Positions 7,354-9,611 of a DNA stretch of 9,611 nt are shown here, piece after piece. Below the pieces are notes generated by a model that was not told the DNA's origin, searched no databases, and worked only from the letters and a program-made list of their open reading frames with translations. The DNA is from DAIDHZ01 sp965370365. GTDB lineage: Bacteria > Chlamydiota > Chlamydiia > Chlamydiales > SM23-39. Position numbers and translations under genes: made by a program. How positions within the stretch are numbered: position 1 is the stretch's first letter; each line of letters opens with the position of its first letter. Location of the stretch: NCBI GenBank assembly GCA_965370365.1, contig CBDUSP010000058.1:1-9611 (forward strand), given 5' to 3'.

Positions 7354-7381
7354 CGGCATTAAAAAATTAATTTTTAATCCG
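7354..7381. repeat. AT-rich inverted repeat
   Basis: The arms ATTAAAAA (7358-7365) and TTTTTAAT (7371-7378) are perfect complements around a 5-base loop. CGG (7354-7356) and CCG (7379-7381) can extend the stem if one base bulges. It may be an operator or simply AT-rich sequence. A T-run lies within the stem, not after it, so it is not a standard terminator. Confidence 0.45.
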
Positions 7382-7471
7382 CAATAACTTGGTAAAATTA
7401 TTGTATAAAAGAAAATTAACTTTTTTCGATATTTTTCCTTTAGGAGCCACTGATTAATTGCTTTGCCAGGG

Positions 7472-7576
7472 ATTCCTGCGCTTTTTGGGCTTGTGCCTCT
7501 TTGGGCAGCCGTGATCATGCACGAGGGGGGACCTGTTTTAGTGGGTCTTAATAGCCTGAGATTAATGCGGCTCTAG
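7472..7576 (+). pseudogene. Stranded 3' end of the P-type ATPase gene (35 codons with stop)
   Basis: Read in frame this gives IPALFGLVPLWAAVIMHEGG, then P and VLVGLNSLRLMRL, then stop. That is the last 34 residues of the ATPase at 2294-4249 with two replacements: Thr638 to Pro, in the HEGGT motif, and the final His to Leu. I count 17 base differences in 105, with 12 codons changed silently, one stop changed from TAA to TAG and only two codons changed in meaning. The frame may continue upstream to 7454 (LIALPG) but hits a stop at 7451-7453, and no other ATPase sequence precedes it. It lies 3' of copy B, just as the intact gene lies 3' of copy A. It cannot make a working protein. Confidence 0.93.
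7478..7509. repeat. 32-bp perfect direct repeat, right copy (in ATPase fragment)
   Basis: This is the partner of 4151-4182. Together the pair brackets the ATPase tail, copy A and its upstream region, so it marks the likely recombination point. Confidence 0.93.
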
Positions 7577-7649
7577 GGAGTGTATCTAAGTATCGTTGCT
7601 GGGTTGGATGCGCTAGACGCTGCTACCTACATCACCTTATTGGGTGTCA

Positions 7650-9611
7650 TTAGTTCTTGATCGCAACCAGAACCTGTTGGATAAGCGATCCTTTGTCCTT
7701 AAATATTGTGCGCACGCTCAGCAGGTCATTGTCAAGGTCCTCTTTCCTACGTATACATGCTATAATGGCAGCTCCTAATGCAACTGTGCTTACACCCTCA
7801 GCGCACTCCTGGAGAAGAGGCAGAGCTTGTGTCAAAGATATATTTGAATGGCGTTCTACCCATTGTAACCGGATTCGATCCCCATCAGCGGAATCGGAAA
7901 AATTACTTTTCTTGATGTCTATGGAATCGTGTCCTTTTGTCACTTTTATAACGACTGGAGCTTTAGTCTTGGCATCACTACCTGATTCTCCAGCCAGTCC
8001 TAGTGTACCATACTGGTTTAACAATTCCTCAATAATGTACAAATCTATACCAGAGTCTTTGAAACTATTTTTCATTTCTTCGATCATTTCTAATGAGATA
8101 TCTTCTCTGGCTACAAAAGCAGCAATAATAGCACGAGGATCCCGACAACAAGCTTTTGATACAATTACTTTCTGGAATACTTCTTTACAAATTTCTGAGG
8201 AAACACCCTCGTTGCCAATAAGAGAGGCGGCAAGAGGACCAAGAACCTCGAGAGAGACCTGATTGGCTTTAAGAATTTCAAGTGCTCGAGCTACGTCTTT
8301 TGCGACAACTTTTGTTGAATATTGTGCTGCAATATGCAACACAGCATTACCAAGATTAGCCTTCTCAAAAACACAAGCAGCAAAGGCTACGGCGTCGACA
8401 AAAGACATTTCTTTTCTTTGCAAAATACTATCAATAGTCTGTCGTTTTTCTTTCATCTCGTCTGGTATTGATACAAGCAATGTCTGAGCTCTTTCTCGAG
8501 GAAGATCCTGTCTTTGACACACCCCTGCAATATATAGGCCTCTGACGGCCTTACCGGACACACTATTAATAAAATCTAAAGACTTATTATAATCAGCAAA
8601 AATATGCTGTTTACACCCCATATCTACGATCAATTGGATGCGATCTTTCAGTAGATCTTCCCTCACCACCTGCCCCCCTAGTATCGTAACAATTGCAAGA
8701 CAATTGTCCTCCGAAAGAAACTGCTTGTCGTTGTTTATCAGATGCCGCAGAAGCACACATATAGACCAACAGTTCTGTGTCGCATCGATCAGCACCGCCT
8801 GGTCCTGCGCTTCTTGAATGATTTCAAGCAACAGTTTAACTTGAGGCCCACTTAGCTCTGGCTTCATGGGACTGTTCTCGTCGCCAGGACGCTTTATCAT
8901 CCATAGACTATAATTACCCCAAATCGTCAGGTTTGTAATGTCTTTAGACAGCTGCAGGAGATGATCTACAGAATCGCTTTCTGGAAATTTCTTCAGAATA
9001 GCATCGAACACCTCATCACACACATCTCCATTAAAACTCTTGCCAGCAAAGTCCACAGCTCCTCTCAAAGGCATAGCATTATTCTTCAAAATAATATTAA
9101 ACGCCTGTATTTTGCCTTTACTCTCATTTGACAGACCTACAAGGAAGCTCGCAGCCATGTCTGTTGATATCTCGGGAAGCGCCTTCTCATCTGGTGTTAC
9201 AGACATATCTGACCTTGTATAAACTGTTAACCGCAAATAGTCGCGGAATCTGTTACTGGGGCTCCTGCTGAAATTCTTATCAATAAACTGTAAAGCCTTC
9301 TCACAACTACTGAAAATATGCTTTTTAAAAACAAGAGTATTTACCAAATCTTGTACGCGTGCTCTGTGTGCGTCTGACCAAGCACCGTTAGATATACAAT
9401 CCTTGCGGTAATTCCATACCATATGAGTAATGTGGCAACAGTTTTCATACGAAAGAGGTTGCTTGTCGTTGTCTACAAGCTTCTGCAGCACACATATAGC
9501 ATTAGCGATCCGTGTGCTGCAGGGAGCCTCAGTCTCTGTATTATGGACCATCCCTATGTGAATCAGGTCAATAAACCTCGTAACCGATTCATTGCTTAGA
9601 TTTGACGTTTT
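7650..9611 (-). CDS. Unrecognised repeat protein, paralogue of copy A (copy B, 5' end outside window)
   Basis: The frame stays open to the right edge: the 20 codons upstream of the ATG at 9551 read KTSNLSNESVTRFIDLIHIG, which matches copy A residues 98-117. The real start is therefore beyond the window, and the ATG at 9551 is internal. The visible 653 aa align with copy A along their whole length except that one super-repeat is missing (A has 869 aa over the same span). The C-terminal region is well conserved: the helices before YGTLG, the SGSDAKTK linker, the hairpin VVIKVTKGHDSIDIKK, and NISLTQALPLL up to ACIRR. After that the last ~30 residues diverge. No frameshift or internal stop is seen, so the gene looks intact and under selection. 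By analogy with A the full protein would have about 750 aa. Function unknown. Confidence 0.87.
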   Translation of the reverse strand, partial: KTSNLSNESVTRFIDLIHIGMVHNTETEAPCSTRIANAICVLQKLVDNDKQPLSYENCCHITHMVWNYRKDCISNGAWSDAHRARVQDLVNTLVFKKHIFSSCEKALQFIDKNFSRSPSNRFRDYLRLTVYTRSDMSVTPDEKALPEISTDMAASFLVGLSNESKGKIQAFNIILKNNAMPLRGAVDFAGKSFNGDVCDEVFDAILKKFPESDSVDHLLQLSKDITNLTIWGNYSLWMIKRPGDENSPMKPELSGPQVKLLLEIIQEAQDQAVLIDATQNCWSICVLLRHLINNDKQFLSEDNCLAIVTILGGQVVREDLLKDRIQLIVDMGCKQHIFADYNKSLDFINSVSGKAVRGLYIAGVCQRQDLPRERAQTLLVSIPDEMKEKRQTIDSILQRKEMSFVDAVAFAACVFEKANLGNAVLHIAAQYSTKVVAKDVARALEILKANQVSLEVLGPLAASLIGNEGVSSEICKEVFQKVIVSKACCRDPRAIIAAFVAREDISLEMIEEMKNSFKDSGIDLYIIEELLNQYGTLGLAGESGSDAKTKAPVVIKVTKGHDSIDIKKSNFSDSADGDRIRLQWVERHSNISLTQALPLLQECAEGVSTVALGAAIIACIRRKEDLDNDLLSVRTIFKDKGSLIQQVLVAIKN
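8292..8840 (-). repeat. Copy B super-repeat 2 (equals A unit 3)
   Basis: Landmarks are VKLLLEII, LRHLINNDKQFLS, CKQHIFADYNKSLDF, RQDLPRERAQTLL and RKEMSFVDAVAF, in the same order as copy A unit 3, followed by the same transition STKVVAKDV into the C-terminal region. Confidence 0.75.
8841..9584 (-). repeat. Copy B super-repeat 1 (hybrid of A units 1 and 2)
   Basis: The first part (VTRFIDLI through ISTDMAASFL and SNESKGK) follows unit 1 of copy A. From about 9072-9113 onward it follows unit 2 (AVDFAGKSF, VCDEVFDAILKKFP). Where A has EMYSxIQNEEVRTGCGRW, B has a quite different segment (LLQLSKDITNLTIWGNYSLW). Confidence 0.75.

Larger units (their letters stand above)
7174..7649. other. 476-bp intergenic region between copies A and B
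   Basis: From left to right it holds the ribosome site and possible promoter of copy A (7181-7225), a possible 36-codon reading frame (7191-7301, - strand), a small hairpin (7275-7295), an AT-rich stretch with an inverted repeat (7354-7381), the ATPase gene fragment (7472-7576), and 73 bases before the copy B stop in which I see nothing definite. The part from about 7302 to 7450 is visibly richer in A and T than the genes on either side. Confidence 0.8.

Noticed and set aside
7281..7445. Ten-base sequence TCCTTTAGGA seen twice (7281-7290 and 7436-7445)
   Set aside because: It is too short to separate from chance in this region and has no clear relation to either gene start.
7577..7649. CACC/GGTG pairing near 7633-7646 as a terminator for copy B
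   Set aside because: The stem is only 4 bp and no T-run follows, so I give it no weight.
7657..8262. 201-codon open frame on the + strand within copy B
   Set aside because: It is antisense to copy B, whose protein aligns with copy A over this whole stretch.
9549..9551. ATG at 9551 as the start of copy B
   Set aside because: The frame stays open to the window edge and the 20 codons upstream match copy A residues 98-117, so this methionine is internal.

Overview
The window looks like a piece of chromosome from a Chlamydiales bacterium, probably an environmental chlamydia-like lineage rather than Chlamydia itself. The reason is gene order. A seryl-tRNA synthetase end, a VIT1/CCC1-like membrane protein and a heavy-metal P-type ATPase lie in a row on the + strand, which from memory matches serS, CT728 and the metal ATPase CT727 of Chlamydia trachomatis, with an M18 aminopeptidase added between the first two. 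No search was possible, so the lineage is an inference.

Left part, 1-4249, + strand. This is a tightly packed operon whose genes overlap by 8, 8 and 4 bases: serS (only its last 119 codons are inside), an M18 aspartyl aminopeptidase (apeB), a five-helix VIT1/CCC1-type metal transporter, and a P1B-type ATPase with the SPC and HEGGT signatures of the P1B-4 group. The last two genes form a plausible metal export or detoxification pair. They are translationally coupled through an ATGA overlap.

Right part, 4273-9611, - strand. Two tandem paralogues of an unrecognised, helix-rich, repeat-built protein face the ATPase gene. Copy A (966 aa) is complete. Copy B (653 aa visible) runs off the right edge. 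Both consist of short, roughly 32-36-residue two-helix repeats (an alpha-solenoid pattern), which are grouped into super-repeats of about 215 residues. Copy A has three super-repeats and copy B has two, and B's first unit is a hybrid of A's first and second. Copy A opens with a Ser/Thr/Ala/Pro-rich stretch and has no classical signal peptide, so a type III secreted effector is a reasonable guess and nothing more.

Between the two paralogues (7174-7649) lies a stranded 3' end of the ATPase gene, 35 codons including stop, in the same relation to copy B as the intact gene has to copy A. It differs from the intact gene's end almost only by synonymous changes, so it came from an allele or paralogue that stayed under selection, not from a recent local copy. 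The two ends share a perfect 32-bp direct repeat bracketing about 3.3 kb that holds copy A. The best reading is a segment (ATPase tail plus copy A) that entered or duplicated by recombination in the 3' end of the ATPase gene and left it intact. This nested repeat locus is the most unusual part of the window.
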